The notes: generated from the letters alone by a model not told the origin. 64,000 bases of DNA from Pacificispira spongiicola (GCF_012926505.1 NZ_JABBNT010000002.1:806001-870000); one strand, 5' to 3'. Positions 18,180 through 27,591 are shown, counted from the stretch's first letter. Program-made: numbers and translations.

Positions 18180-18887
18180 ATGTCGGATACGCCTCCGTCG
18201 TCGTCTGTGCACGACAAGCCCCACCACCTGGAGCATAGAAAGCGGCTAAGAACTCGCTTTATGAAGGATATGGGCGCGCATATGGAGGATTACGAACTCC
18301 TGGAGTTCCTCCTCTGCCAGACCATTCCCCGGCGCGACGTGAAGCCCCTGGCCAAGGCCCTGATTTCAGAATTCGGCGGTTTTGGCGCGGTGATCGCCGC
18401 CGATCCCGCGCGCCTCGCCGCCGTCAATGGGTTGGGGGACGCGTCCATTGCAGGTCTGAAATTGGTGCAACAAGCAAGCCTGCGGCTCCTGAAACAGGAT
18501 ATCGAGGGCGCGCATGTCCTGTCGTCCTGGGATGCGGTGCTGGATTATTGCCGCGCCGCCATGGGTCGGGAGAAGATCGAACAATTCCGGCTGCTCTTCC
18601 TCGACAACCGTAACCGCCTGATCGCGGACGAAGTTCAACAGCGCGGCACAGTCAACCATACACCGGTTTATCCCCGCGAGGTCGTCAAACGCGCCCTGGA
18701 ACTGGGGGCCAGCGCCCTGATCATGGTACACAACCATCCGTCCGGCGACCCGACGCCATCTGGCGACGACATCGCCATGACGATCCAGGTTCGCGATGTT
18801 CTGTCCAAGGTCGATATCCGGCTGCACGACCACCTGATCATCGCCAAGTCCGATTTCCGCAGCATGAAAAGCGACGGCTATTTCTGA
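18180..18887 (+). CDS. radC: RadC/JAB-domain protein
   Basis: A 235-residue UPF0758/RadC protein. An N-terminal helix-hairpin-helix part (LLEFLLCQTIPRRDVKPLAK, then VNGLGDASIAGLKLV) is followed by a JAB/MPN domain with the zinc motif HNHPSGDPTPSGDD. The historic DNA-repair role is unproven for the family. Its stop directly abuts the stop of the convergent reductase gene. Confidence 0.93.
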   Translation: MSDTPPSSSVHDKPHHLEHRKRLRTRFMKDMGAHMEDYELLEFLLCQTIPRRDVKPLAKALISEFGGFGAVIAADPARLAAVNGLGDASIAGLKLVQQASLRLLKQDIEGAHVLSSWDAVLDYCRAAMGREKIEQFRLLFLDNRNRLIADEVQQRGTVNHTPVYPREVVKRALELGASALIMVHNHPSGDPTPSGDDIAMTIQVRDVLSKVDIRLHDHLIIAKSDFRSMKSDGYF

Positions 18888-19841
18888 TTAGAGGTCGAGC
18901 ACCAAAGGGCCTTCTTTGACGCTGCTGACGCACAGACACATCTGCGTGTTGGCGGCCTTTTCCGCGTCCGTCAGATACATGTCCCGATGGTCGGGTATGC
19001 CGCTGATGACGCGGGTAACGCAGGTGCCGCAAATCCCCTGCTCACAGGACGTATCAACCGTAATACCGGCACGATCCAGGACATCCAGGATACTTTCGCC
19101 CGGTTCGACCCGAAGCGTCTGCCCGCTGGCGGCCAAGTGCAGTTCGAAACCCGCATCGGCGCCGGACTCGACCGGGGCGGCGTTGAAATATTCGACATGG
19201 ACGCGATCTGCCGGGACCCCGGCCGATTCCACCACGGACACCGCACATTCCATGAAGGGGACGGGCCCGCAAATATAGAAATGCGTGCCGTCCGCCGCCG
19301 TCGCTATGGCGTCTTCCAGCGTGCGGCGCGTTTCTTCCGGGTCCAGTCCCGAATGGAACCGAACCTGTCCGCCCATCTTGGCGAGGTCCTCGTGGAAGGC
19401 CGCCAAGTCGAGGCTGCGGATAAAATAGTCCTTGCGGAACGATGTTCCGCGATCCTGTAACGCTTTTGCCATGGCATAAAGCGGCGTAACGCCGATCCCC
19501 CCGGCCAGCAAGACGGCGGGCGACGCATCCGAATGCAGGGCGAACAGGTTGCGCGGCGGCGATATGTCGATGCGGTCCCCCGGTGTCAGATTGTCATGCA
19601 CAAAGGCCGATCCACCGCGCGACTGGGGTTCCCGCTTCACCGCGATACAATACCGGTCGCCCGACGCCCCCATGCCGGTCAGGGAATATTGCCGGGTCAG
19701 GCCGGGCGCCAGGAACAGATCGATATGCGCGCCGGGCTCCATCCGGGGCAATTCCCGGCCATCGGCGGCGCGCAGGGTGACGGCCCGAACTTCCGCCGTC
19801 AGATCGGCCACAGCCTCCACGATTGTCGGAATTTTCTCCAT
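18888..19841 (-). CDS. Oxygenase reductase (flavin plus [2Fe-2S] ferredoxin, VanB-like)
   Basis: A 317-residue reductase of the phthalate dioxygenase reductase type. It has an N-terminal FMN domain (RQYSLTG), an NAD domain (LAGGIGVTPLYAMAKAL and YICGPVPFM), then a C-terminal plant-type ferredoxin domain with cluster ligands in CEQGICGTC and a fourth Cys near MCLCVSS. It passes electrons from NADH to the Rieske oxygenase encoded just upstream (7-base gap). ATG 19841 (MEKIPTIV) is used instead of the longer frame. The substrate is set by the oxygenase and unknown. Confidence 0.9.
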   Translation of the reverse strand: MEKIPTIVEAVADLTAEVRAVTLRAADGRELPRMEPGAHIDLFLAPGLTRQYSLTGMGASGDRYCIAVKREPQSRGGSAFVHDNLTPGDRIDISPPRNLFALHSDASPAVLLAGGIGVTPLYAMAKALQDRGTSFRKDYFIRSLDLAAFHEDLAKMGGQVRFHSGLDPEETRRTLEDAIATAADGTHFYICGPVPFMECAVSVVESAGVPADRVHVEYFNAAPVESGADAGFELHLAASGQTLRVEPGESILDVLDRAGITVDTSCEQGICGTCVTRVISGIPDHRDMYLTDAEKAANTQMCLCVSSVKEGPLVLDL

Positions 19842-19848
19842 GGCGCGA

Positions 19849-20913
19849 TCAGGCGACGTTCTTGGTTTCAGTGGACTCGTCAGTGGTTTCCCGTTCGCGA
19901 TCCAGCATCTGGTCGATAATCCGGCGCCATCGCACGACACCGGCATCGGTCTCCAGCATGACGGGTCGCAGGTCGTCCGGATCGGACATTTGGCGTATCC
20001 GATGCTGAGCTTTGATCAAGGGTTCATCCTGGTCTTCGAAGGCGAACCGGCGCAGGTCGGCGATCTTCAGGCGCATCTCGTCGTTTTCCGTCGCCGGATT
20101 GATGTTCCACCGGCAGGCCGCCGTGAAGTAATGCGTCGTTTCGTCCGTTTCCGGCGTCAGGATGTGGATGCCGTAATAACCGGTACCTTCGGACTTCTCC
20201 GCCCCCGGCGGGCAGACACCGACATCGAGCAGCAAACAGCAGGGCGGGTCCCATCGGAAATCGGTCCAGCAATCCACATTCTGCCCGTCCTGCCGAAAGA
20301 TCATGTCGAACATGCTGGGCGGCGGCACGTCGCGGGCATAGCGGACGACATTCAACGTAGCGCCGGTCTGCGCGATTTCCGTTGGGGCGGCGACCATCGG
20401 CTCGTTCCCCAGGATGCCGTCATGGACGAAGCTGGTATGGGAACAGTCCAACAGATTGTCGACGATCAGATCGTAGGGCGCGTCCATGACGAAATGGTCG
20501 AAGCGCGTAACGCCGTATTCGTCGATCTTGGAATAATCGGGAATCAGCGCCGGATCGGCCTGGGCCGCGTCGCCCATCCATATCCAAATGGCGGAATGAC
20601 GTTCATGGGTCGCGAAGACCGGCACGGCGGCGTTGCGGGGAATCTTGCCGGACGGATGCGGATTACGGACGCATTTCCCGTCCAGGCCGAATTCCAGCCC
20701 GTGGTAACAGCATTTCACGATGCCGTCGGCATATTTACCCATCGACAGCGGGGCGAAGCGATGCGGACAGCGGTCCAGCATCGCGACCGTATCACCGTTC
20801 GCATCGCGCAGCAGAACGATCGGCTTGCCGCAGAAGGTGCGGGCGAATAGGTCCCCCTCCCCGACTTCTTCGGACCAAGCCGCGAAATACCAAGTGTTTT
20901 TAACGAATTCCAT
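19849..20913 (-). CDS. Rieske non-haem iron oxygenase (VanA-like)
   Basis: A 354-residue oxygenase component. The N-terminal Rieske centre is CPHRFAPLSMG plus CCYHGLEF (two Cys, two His). The catalytic iron site is DNLLDCSHTSFVHDG, giving the usual Asp and two His. Size and motif order match vanillate O-demethylase and related single-component aromatic or N/O-demethylases. ATG 20913 with a strong AGGAGG site is chosen over the longer frame. Encoded between a solute-binding protein and its reductase, in the TetR-operator-controlled unit. Confidence 0.9.
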   Translation of the reverse strand: MEFVKNTWYFAAWSEEVGEGDLFARTFCGKPIVLLRDANGDTVAMLDRCPHRFAPLSMGKYADGIVKCCYHGLEFGLDGKCVRNPHPSGKIPRNAAVPVFATHERHSAIWIWMGDAAQADPALIPDYSKIDEYGVTRFDHFVMDAPYDLIVDNLLDCSHTSFVHDGILGNEPMVAAPTEIAQTGATLNVVRYARDVPPPSMFDMIFRQDGQNVDCWTDFRWDPPCCLLLDVGVCPPGAEKSEGTGYYGIHILTPETDETTHYFTAACRWNINPATENDEMRLKIADLRRFAFEDQDEPLIKAQHRIRQMSDPDDLRPVMLETDAGVVRWRRIIDQMLDRERETTDESTETKNVA

Positions 20914-20975
20914 GACCAATCCTCCTGCAGGCTTACGCGGATCGGCCCGGCGGCACTGCACCGGGCCGCCCGGTC

Positions 20976-22175
20976 TTACTTCATCGAACATTCACCGATA
21001 TACGGGTCTTCGGGCTGGGCCATGACCAGTTGCGGATCCTGAACGCCCCAGTTTCCGTCCGCGTCCTTGCCCACCTTCATCAGGTAGAAGTTATCCAGGA
21101 CAAAGTGGTTGGAACCGAGACCGATATCCCCGCGCGTGCTGTCGAAATCCATTTCCTCCAGCGCCGCGACGGTCTTGTCGCCGTCGGACAGGTCGCCGCC
21201 GGTTTTCGCGACAGCGGAGGCGATTAGGTTGATCGCGTCATAAGCCGCTGCCGCATAATTCGACGGCAGGCGGTCGTACTTTGCCTTGAAGGTTTCTACG
21301 AACTTGGCATTCGCGGCATTGTCCATCTGCGGATACCAGTAATCGACCAGGGTCGTACCCAGCGCGACCGACAGGTCGGCGCCCTGCAATGTCGGCAGAA
21401 CGGTCTGATCCAACATGTAGACGGAATAGAGATCGATCTTCTTTGCCAGACCGGACTGATCGAACTGCTTCAGGAACGTCGCCGTCCGCCCCGGATAGAA
21501 GACGAACAGGGCTTCCGCATCGCTGGCCGCGACCTTTGAAAGTTCCGCGGAAAAATCGAGCTGCGGGTCGGATCCCCATTTCGTGAAATCGCGGCCGACG
21601 ATTTCGCCCCCGAAGGTCCGTTCCATACCGGCGACGACATCCTTCCCGGCGGCATAGTTCGGGGCCATTGTATAAATCTTCTTAACCCCGTTCTTCGTCA
21701 GGGCCTCGCCCAAGGCTTCGGACATCAAATCGCCTTGCCCGCGCATGCCGAAGAATTTGTCGTGACATCCCTTCCCTGCCATCTGCGACGGGCCGGCATT
21801 CGTGCTGATCAGGATCGTACCGCTGTCCCGGGCAACCTTCTGGGACGCCAACAGAACATGCGACCAGACATAGCCGGTCAGGAAATCGACCTTGTCCTGT
21901 CGGATCAGTTTTTCCGTCTTCTGGCGTCCGCCGTCGGCATTCAGTCCGTCATCTTCGATGATCAGGGTAACCGGACGGCCCGACATTTCCCCACCCAGAT
22001 TTTCCACGGCCAGTGTCGCCGCATCGGCGACTTCATTGCCCAGGACCGCCGCGCCGGTGGTCAGGGTCGTAACGACGCCGATCTTGATCGGGTCGGCTGC
22101 CATTGCGGGGATTGAGGTAAATCCGGTTCCGGATAGACACAGGGCGACAGACGCCCCAAGAAGCGCTTTCTTCAT
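20976..22175 (-). CDS. LivJ-type ABC transporter substrate-binding protein
   Basis: A 399-residue periplasmic binding protein of the branched-chain amino acid/aromatic family (type I fold). It has a signal peptide ending AMAAD (about residue 27), then IKIGVVTTLTTGAAVLGNEV and VTLIIEDDGLNADGG. A GGGAGG ribosome site precedes ATG 22175. No permease or ATPase gene is in the neighbourhood, so it either uses a transporter elsewhere or acts as a sensor. Its place at the head of an oxygenase operon suggests it binds the substrate that the oxygenase attacks. Confidence 0.88.
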   Translation of the reverse strand: MKKALLGASVALCLSGTGFTSIPAMAADPIKIGVVTTLTTGAAVLGNEVADAATLAVENLGGEMSGRPVTLIIEDDGLNADGGRQKTEKLIRQDKVDFLTGYVWSHVLLASQKVARDSGTILISTNAGPSQMAGKGCHDKFFGMRGQGDLMSEALGEALTKNGVKKIYTMAPNYAAGKDVVAGMERTFGGEIVGRDFTKWGSDPQLDFSAELSKVAASDAEALFVFYPGRTATFLKQFDQSGLAKKIDLYSVYMLDQTVLPTLQGADLSVALGTTLVDYWYPQMDNAANAKFVETFKAKYDRLPSNYAAAAYDAINLIASAVAKTGGDLSDGDKTVAALEEMDFDSTRGDIGLGSNHFVLDNFYLMKVGKDADGNWGVQDPQLVMAQPEDPYIGECSMK

Positions 22176-22220
22176 TATATCCTCCCATTGAGCGGCCCTT
22201 TTTAGGCCCTTTCATAATTT

Positions 22221-22242
22221 ATATACCGATTGATCGGTATAT
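22221..22242. promoter_or_regulatory. TetR-type operator palindrome
   Basis: Ten-bp perfect arms ATATACCGAT and ATCGGTATAT separated by TG, in the AT-rich region between the LivJ-like gene (minus) and the tetR gene (plus). Length and symmetry are typical of TetR-family sites. It probably represses both directions. Confidence 0.75.
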
Positions 22243-22402
22243 TTTTAATATGCCATTGTGAATGACGATTTCAACGGTTTTTTGCCGCACCCGTTGTCAA
22301 GGAAGACCCTTGTACATTGAGGACCGTGGTCGAAAGCGATTAACGGGGCTTTTTAATGGGGAGAGCGCTCACTATCATGCTCTCGCCTTTTGGGAGACCC
22401 CA

Positions 22403-23032
22403 ATGAACGACATCCGACCGGAAAACGAACCGCCCCCATACCGCCGTCGAACCCAGAAGGAACGGCGGGAGGAAACGCGTGCGCGCCTGCTGGACGCGAC
22501 GATCCAGGTCATTCTGCACCACGGCTATGCCGGGATGTCCACTGCGCTGGTCGATGCCGAAGCAGGCGTCTCCAGCGGCGCACGCAACTATCATTTTCCG
22601 ACGAAGCTTGAACTGGTGGCGGAGGCAACCCGCAACGCCTATGACCATGCCCTGGAGCTGGGCCGCCGCCGGGCGGAACAAGCGCTGACCTCGGACTACC
22701 CGCTGAACGACCTATTGGACGATTTGAAGTCCATCTATTTCGATTGGCCCTATCTGGTCGCCCAGGATGTCGTAATCGCCGCCCGCACCGACGCCGCCCT
22801 CATGGATAAGGTTGCACCGATCCTGGGCACATACCACGAAGCCTTGCGAAAGACCTGGACGGAATTGTTCGTGAAGCGTGGTCTGGCGCAAGCCGACGCG
22901 GAGACGGTCTTCGACCTCGCGCTGAACCTTATTCGCGGGATGGGAATCAACCGGGTCTGGCGGCAGGATAAAGACCACCAGGCGCTCCTGATCGCCCAAT
23001 GGGCCGAACGGTATCACCCGCTCTTCAAGTAG
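22403..23032 (+). CDS. TetR-family transcriptional regulator
   Basis: A 209-residue regulator. The DNA-binding domain (about residues 20-70) starts RRTQKERREETRARLLDATI, with the HTH in MSTALVDAEAGVSSGARNYHF followed by PTKLELVAEA. The C-terminal helical part should bind the inducer. ATG 22403 (GGGAG site) is chosen; the open frame begins at 22262. It is divergent from the binding protein-oxygenase-reductase unit, with a palindrome between, so it is the likely local repressor responding to the aromatic substrate. Confidence 0.88.
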   Translation: MNDIRPENEPPPYRRRTQKERREETRARLLDATIQVILHHGYAGMSTALVDAEAGVSSGARNYHFPTKLELVAEATRNAYDHALELGRRRAEQALTSDYPLNDLLDDLKSIYFDWPYLVAQDVVIAARTDAALMDKVAPILGTYHEALRKTWTELFVKRGLAQADAETVFDLALNLIRGMGINRVWRQDKDHQALLIAQWAERYHPLFK

Positions 23033-23048
23033 ACGGAATGGGGTGGCG

Positions 23049-24176
23049 TTACGCCGCCGCCGATGCCTGCGCCAATCGTCCGAACTTGACCAGCAGGTAA
23101 TCGACGTTATCCGCGCCGAATTCCTCAACGATATCCTCGTTTTCGGTCAGCACATGTTCCAGCAGGCGGCGCATGCGTTGGTCGGGGTCGTCGTCGGTGC
23201 GTTCCAGTTCCGTGCTGTGCACCATATCCAGCGCGGCACGATAGGCGGGTAAAAGCGCCGGCGGCATGCCCGCTTTCTGATACAGGGATTTCAGCCCCAA
23301 CTCGCCTTCGTCATGGATCAGCAATTGGGCATTGGATACAGGCACGCCGGACAGGGCCGCCATGGCGTATTCGAAGAACATGACATCGCCGACACACAGC
23401 GCGCGCAGGATGATCGACGGCGTCAGGCGCCCATTGTCCCGCATCTGCGTAACGAGGGCTTCGACCTCCTTCGCCCCGCCGCCGCTTAGGCGCAGTGTCG
23501 CCTTTTCGCGGCTTTGCAGGATGACGTCGGTCGCCGTTTCTTCCGGCAATTCGTGATGCCGGACCAGATAGTCCTTCAGATGATCCGCGACACGGGCGAC
23601 CAGCTTTTCCGCCACCTGCACCGGCAGATGCGGGCGGTGCACCAGCGGTTCCTGAACACGCGGGGAATCGCCGTGCTTTTCGACCACTTTATTCAGTGAC
23701 GTCTCGCTGATCTCGGCGCCGCTGTTCGACACCAGTGCAACCACCGCATCCTCGTCGCCATGATCGACGATCGCGTCGGAAACGGACTCGGACACCTCCG
23801 GCCGTTCCGCGACGGCCTTGGTGCGGGTCATGTTCTGTTGCCGGACGATTTCGACCAGATCGTTGTCGGTCAGCGCCGTTGAGAATTGCAGCATCGGCAG
23901 CGCCACGGAATCCGAAAGATCCATGGCCAGACTGCGTGCCACGTCGCTGGTGATGTTGGACGAATCCTTCAGCTTGTCGGACAGCGTCGCGCGGACGCGT
24001 TCTTCCGCGTCCTGAACCATGATGCGGAAGATGTCTTCGGCAAGCTTCCGTTCCGCCGGCGTCATGGAGCCGGATTCGAATTCCGTCGCGATCTTACCCG
24101 CCGCATCCGCCCGGTTCGCGCCGGAAGGGTCGGTCAGCAGACGTTGAACATCCAAGGCGGTGAGTTTTTCTGCCAT
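23049..24176 (-). CDS. DUF2336 protein
   Basis: A 375-residue cytoplasmic protein made almost wholly of helices, with HEAT-like repeated units (ATEFESGSMTPAERKLAEDI, LAMDLSDSVALPMLQFS, LVSNSGAEISETSLNKVVE). This is the pattern of the alphaproteobacterial DUF2336 family. No catalytic motif seen. ATG 24176 (MAEKLTALD) is used. Convergent with tetR (16-base gap) and on its own promoter. Function is unknown. Confidence 0.75.
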   Translation of the reverse strand: MAEKLTALDVQRLLTDPSGANRADAAGKIATEFESGSMTPAERKLAEDIFRIMVQDAEERVRATLSDKLKDSSNITSDVARSLAMDLSDSVALPMLQFSTALTDNDLVEIVRQQNMTRTKAVAERPEVSESVSDAIVDHGDEDAVVALVSNSGAEISETSLNKVVEKHGDSPRVQEPLVHRPHLPVQVAEKLVARVADHLKDYLVRHHELPEETATDVILQSREKATLRLSGGGAKEVEALVTQMRDNGRLTPSIILRALCVGDVMFFEYAMAALSGVPVSNAQLLIHDEGELGLKSLYQKAGMPPALLPAYRAALDMVHSTELERTDDDPDQRMRRLLEHVLTENEDIVEEFGADNVDYLLVKFGRLAQASAAA

Positions 24177-24372
24177 CGGCCTGCCGTCCTGATTGTTTCC
24201 ATTTCCCGACAAAATCCCGGCGCCTCTTCTTGGCATCTTCATGCCGGGATATCTGTTTTTACCGCTCTAGAATACGCGCAGCCGTGCAAATCTCCAAGGC
24301 TGGCCTATACGACCGGCGGAATCTGGATCGCATTTTCGCTAAACCCGGAAGGAAACGGGTGTTTTCGCGGTA

Positions 24373-25302
24373 TTATGATCCCATCAACGCCTTGACATGC
24401 GCCGCCGCCGACCGACCCAGCGCATCCAGGTCGTAGCCCCCTTCCAAGGCGGAAACGACGCGACCCTGGGCGTGTTTTTCCGCAATTTCGATCAAGGCGG
24501 TGGTCGCCCAGGCGAAATCCGCTTCCTCCAGATTCTCCTGCGCCAGCGGATCGTCCTTATGCGCGTCGAACCCGGCGGAGATCATGACCAGTTCCGGCCC
24601 GAACGTATCCAGCGCGGGCAGGACGATATCGGTGAAGGCGTGCCGAAAATCATCCGACCCCGCATAGGGCGGCATCGGGGCGTTGACGATATTGTTCGCA
24701 ATGCCGGTTTCCCGACGCTTGCCCGTTCCGGGATACAAGGGTGACTGATGGGTCGAGGCATAGAACAGCAACGGTTCGTTTTCGAACATCGCCTGGGTGC
24801 CGTTGCCGTGATGCACGTCGAAATCGATCACCGCGATCCGTTGAAGATCATGCGCCTGCCGCGCATGGCCCGCCCCGATCGCGATATTGTTGAACAGGCA
24901 GAACCCCATCGACCGATCCGGTTCCGCATGATGCCCCGGCGGGCGCACGGCACAGAAGGCGCGTTTCGCATCGCCCCGCATCACCGCATCGACGGCGGCG
25001 ACCACCCCACCGGCGGCCCGCAACGCGGCTTCCTTCGATCCCGGCCCAAGGGACGTATCGGCATCGATTTGAAGATGCCCTTCTTCCGGGAAAACCTGAA
25101 GCATGCCATCGACATAAACAGTCGGATGCATCAGCAACAGATGCGCCCGCGTCGCCATCGGCGCTTCCCGCCGCTCCAGCTCTGCGAAGTCGGGACCTTC
25201 CAGGGCTTTCAGCACCGCGGCGAGGCGCGCGGGCTGTTCCGGGTGGCCGTCGCCCATATCATGACCGGCACAGGCCGGATGGGTGAACAGCAGCGTCTTC
25301 AT
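24373..25302 (-). CDS. Histone-deacetylase-family deacetylase
   Basis: A 309-residue zinc deacetylase of the class II HDAC/acetylpolyamine amidohydrolase family. It has RPPGHHAE (charge-relay His pair), the zinc ligands in DFDVHHGNGTQ and SAGFDAHKDDPL, the substrate Tyr in LEGGYDL, and the HPEQPARL start. The frame extends to 25830, but ATG 25302 (MKTLLFTHP) starts the conserved domain. Bacterial members deacetylate acetoin-pathway enzymes, polyamines or other small molecules; the target here is unknown. Divergent from xseB. Confidence 0.9.
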   Translation of the reverse strand: MKTLLFTHPACAGHDMGDGHPEQPARLAAVLKALEGPDFAELERREAPMATRAHLLLMHPTVYVDGMLQVFPEEGHLQIDADTSLGPGSKEAALRAAGGVVAAVDAVMRGDAKRAFCAVRPPGHHAEPDRSMGFCLFNNIAIGAGHARQAHDLQRIAVIDFDVHHGNGTQAMFENEPLLFYASTHQSPLYPGTGKRRETGIANNIVNAPMPPYAGSDDFRHAFTDIVLPALDTFGPELVMISAGFDAHKDDPLAQENLEEADFAWATTALIEIAEKHAQGRVVSALEGGYDLDALGRSAAAHVKALMGS

Positions 25303-25458
25303 CGGCACGTTTCCTCTTTCTTTTTCGTATTCTACCCTAGAGCGGTGCCCCCCTGACTGAAAACCCAAAACATCATCCGGCGAGGCGCGGCACCGGTTGC
25401 ATCGCCCCCATGCGTCGCCGTACACTGGCCGCCCGAAGAGAGAGGACCATTTTCGACA

Positions 25459-25707
25459 ATGAGTGACAGTGACAAGCCCGCGATCGACGCCATGACTTTC
25501 GAACAGGCCATGGGGGAATTGGAATCCATCGTCCGCGGCCTGGAATCCGGCGACATCGCGCTGGAAGAAAGCATCGCCGCCTATGAACGCGGCGTTGCCC
25601 TGAAAAAGCATTGCGAAGACAAATTGGCCGGCGCTCGCGCGCGGATCGACAAGATCACGGTGGGGCAGGACGGATCGATATCGGCGGAGCCCACTCAAAT
25701 CGACTGA
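25459..25707 (+). CDS. xseB: Exodeoxyribonuclease VII small subunit
   Basis: An 82-residue XseB: FEQAMGELESIVRGLESGDI, then EESIAAYERGVALKKHCED. It pairs with XseA (not in the window) to degrade single-stranded DNA. It heads the conserved alphaproteobacterial order xseB-ispA-dxs, 48 bases before ispA. Confidence 0.95.
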   Translation: MSDSDKPAIDAMTFEQAMGELESIVRGLESGDIALEESIAAYERGVALKKHCEDKLAGARARIDKITVGQDGSISAEPTQID

Positions 25708-25755
25708 CACCATTCGGGCGGCCGCCCGGATGGCATTGCGATCAAGGAAAACGGA

Positions 25756-26643
25756 ATGACCGAACTTGCGCGGGCCATGGCTTCCCTGGCCGAAAGACTG
25801 GAAGGTGTGCTCGACCGGATGCTGCCGCATGAGGATGCCCCGGAACGCGGCCTTGTGGAGGCCATGCGCTATGCCACGTTGGACGGCGGCAAACGCATTC
25901 GCCCCTTCCTGGTTGCGCAGAGCGCCGCCCTGTTCAATGTCAGCGAGAATGCGGCCTTACGGACAGGCGCGGCCTTGGAAATGGTGCATTGCTATTCCCT
26001 GGTTCACGACGATTTGCCAGCGATGGACGACGACGCCCTGCGCCGGGGAAAACCCACCGTGCACAAACGCTATGACGAGGCGACGGCGATCCTGGCGGGG
26101 GATGCCCTGCTGACCCGTGCCTTCGGTATCCTGGCGTCGGATTCGACCCATTCCAATCCGTCTGTGCGCTGTGAATTGGTCGCGGAACTGGCGAAGGCGG
26201 CAGGCCATCACGGCATGGTCGGCGGACAGATGATCGACCTGACGGCGGAACACACCGATTTCGACATCGGGGCGATCACCCGCCTGCAACGGTTGAAAAC
26301 CGGTCGCCTGATCGATTTTTCCTGTCAGGCCGGGGCTATCCTGGGCCGCGCGCCCGTCGGCGCTCGGGAAGCCCTGCGCGGCTATACCCATGATCTGGGC
26401 CTCGCCTTCCAAATCGCCGACGATTTGCTGGATGTCGAAGGCGATGCGAAAACAGTCGGCAAGGCCGTCGGCAAGGATGCGGAAAAAGGGAAAGCGACCT
26501 TCGTATCCATCCTGGGCGCCGAACAGGCCCGCGACCAAGCAAGCCGCCTTGCCAGTCAGGCGATCGCCCATTTGAAGCCCTTCGCGGAAAAGGCCGATCT
26601 CCTTCGGGAACTCGCCCATTTCGTGGTCAATCGGAAGCACTAA
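25756..26643 (+). CDS. ispA: Farnesyl (polyprenyl) diphosphate synthase
   Basis: A 295-residue all-helical prenyl synthase that condenses isopentenyl units. The two Asp-rich motifs are DDLPAMDDDALRRG (first, Mg-binding) and DDLLDVEGD (second), with GGKRIRPFL and KTGRLIDFSC between the conserved regions. Makes precursors for ubiquinone, undecaprenyl lipid and other isoprenoids, the pathway that begins with Dxs encoded downstream. Confidence 0.93.
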   Translation: MTELARAMASLAERLEGVLDRMLPHEDAPERGLVEAMRYATLDGGKRIRPFLVAQSAALFNVSENAALRTGAALEMVHCYSLVHDDLPAMDDDALRRGKPTVHKRYDEATAILAGDALLTRAFGILASDSTHSNPSVRCELVAELAKAAGHHGMVGGQMIDLTAEHTDFDIGAITRLQRLKTGRLIDFSCQAGAILGRAPVGAREALRGYTHDLGLAFQIADDLLDVEGDAKTVGKAVGKDAEKGKATFVSILGAEQARDQASRLASQAIAHLKPFAEKADLLRELAHFVVNRKH

Positions 26644-26912
26644 GGCACCCCCGCCGCCTCAGGTCAAATGCCCACTCTTGGCAATTATTGCCTCATACGG
26701 CTTCAAGAACCGACATTACATCGCGGGCGCCGAATTATTGAAATCAAGCCGCTCTTTATTGCACATAATTATTATTAACCTCTCAAATAAAGTCCTACCA
26801 ATAATATAAAATCGTTCTACAGGCACAACCCGATAATATTTTTATTGTTATTATTATATGTGATACGCTTCGACATAATCATAATGTCAGAAAATAAATT
26901 AGGTAACTGGCT
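26644..26912. other. AT-rich intergenic region
   Basis: 269 bases with strikingly more A/T than the surroundings, including runs such as TTATTATTAACC and TTTTATTGTTATTA. It presumably carries the promoter of the PAS gene. No gene, repeat family or transposon end recognised. It separates ispA from genes that normally follow it directly. Confidence 0.5.
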
Positions 26913-27461
26913 ATGGATACCGAGGAAACCTGGGCGAGCATCGACAATATCTCCCATCCCTTAGTCAAGGAATTCGCCGCATATTGGAGCAGCCTTCGGA
27001 AAGGTCGACGGGTACCCGCACGCCGGGATTTTGAGCCATTCGACGCCAAGCGCTTCCTACCCCATTTATTCCTGCTGGATGTCGAAAGACCGGCAATGCG
27101 GTTCAAAGGTCGGGTCGTTGGAACGCGGATCGCCGAAACGCTCGGATACGATTATACCGGCAAGTATCTCGACGAAGTCGTCTCGGAACCGTACTACGCA
27201 CAATTAAAACAGGACCTTACCTCCGTCGCGGAAGAAGGAATCCTGCACTACCGCCTCACCACGCTGGACTGGAACGACAAACCCTACTCCGTCTATTCCC
27301 GCCTCTATGCGCCGCTGACCACAAATACAGATCAAATAGATATCGTTGTGGGTATCGCGATCGTCACCAATTCAGGTGATATCCGCCAAAAGGAAGACCT
27401 GATCCGGTCCGTGTTGATGAGTCAGCGGTCCATCAGCGCCCGAATCGTCTTGCCGGAATAG
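26913..27461 (+). CDS. PAS-domain protein (PAS_5 type)
   Basis: A 182-residue protein made of a single PAS_5-type sensory domain: AYWSSLRKGRRVPARRDF, then RFLPHLFLLDVERPAMRFKG and GTRIAETLGYDYTGKYLDEV. No kinase, cyclase or HTH domain is attached. Such stand-alone PAS_5 proteins are common in Rhodospirillales and of unknown role. Its flanks are AT-rich and it interrupts the usual ispA-dxs adjacency, suggesting a later insertion. Confidence 0.75.
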   Translation: MDTEETWASIDNISHPLVKEFAAYWSSLRKGRRVPARRDFEPFDAKRFLPHLFLLDVERPAMRFKGRVVGTRIAETLGYDYTGKYLDEVVSEPYYAQLKQDLTSVAEEGILHYRLTTLDWNDKPYSVYSRLYAPLTTNTDQIDIVVGIAIVTNSGDIRQKEDLIRSVLMSQRSISARIVLPE

Positions 27462-27471
27462 CCCCTCCGGG

Positions 27472-27591
27472 ATGCACGCCGACGGGACCGGTCTGGGCAT
27501 CGTCGAGCTGACGACGGCACGGACAGACCATATTTACCGTCGGGTTTTTCCTGGAAAATGTCTGGATTCCGGGCTAGGTCATTGCGGATAG
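27472..27591 (+). pseudogene. Relic of a dxs-like sequence
   Basis: A 39-codon open frame between the PAS gene and dxs. Bases 27486-27520 match dxs 27762-27796 at 30 of 35 positions, in the same reading frame. The relic encodes GLGIVELTTA where Dxs has [10 protein letters not shown]. Over these ten codons there are three synonymous changes and one Val/Ile change. Outside this stretch the similarity fades. I read it as the remnant of an older or foreign dxs copy, not a working gene. Confidence 0.5.

Noticed and set aside
24214-24250. Hairpins followed by TTTTT upstream of the DUF2336 gene
   Set aside because: On the plus strand they follow no gene, and on the minus strand they lie upstream of the start, so they are not a terminator for any gene here.
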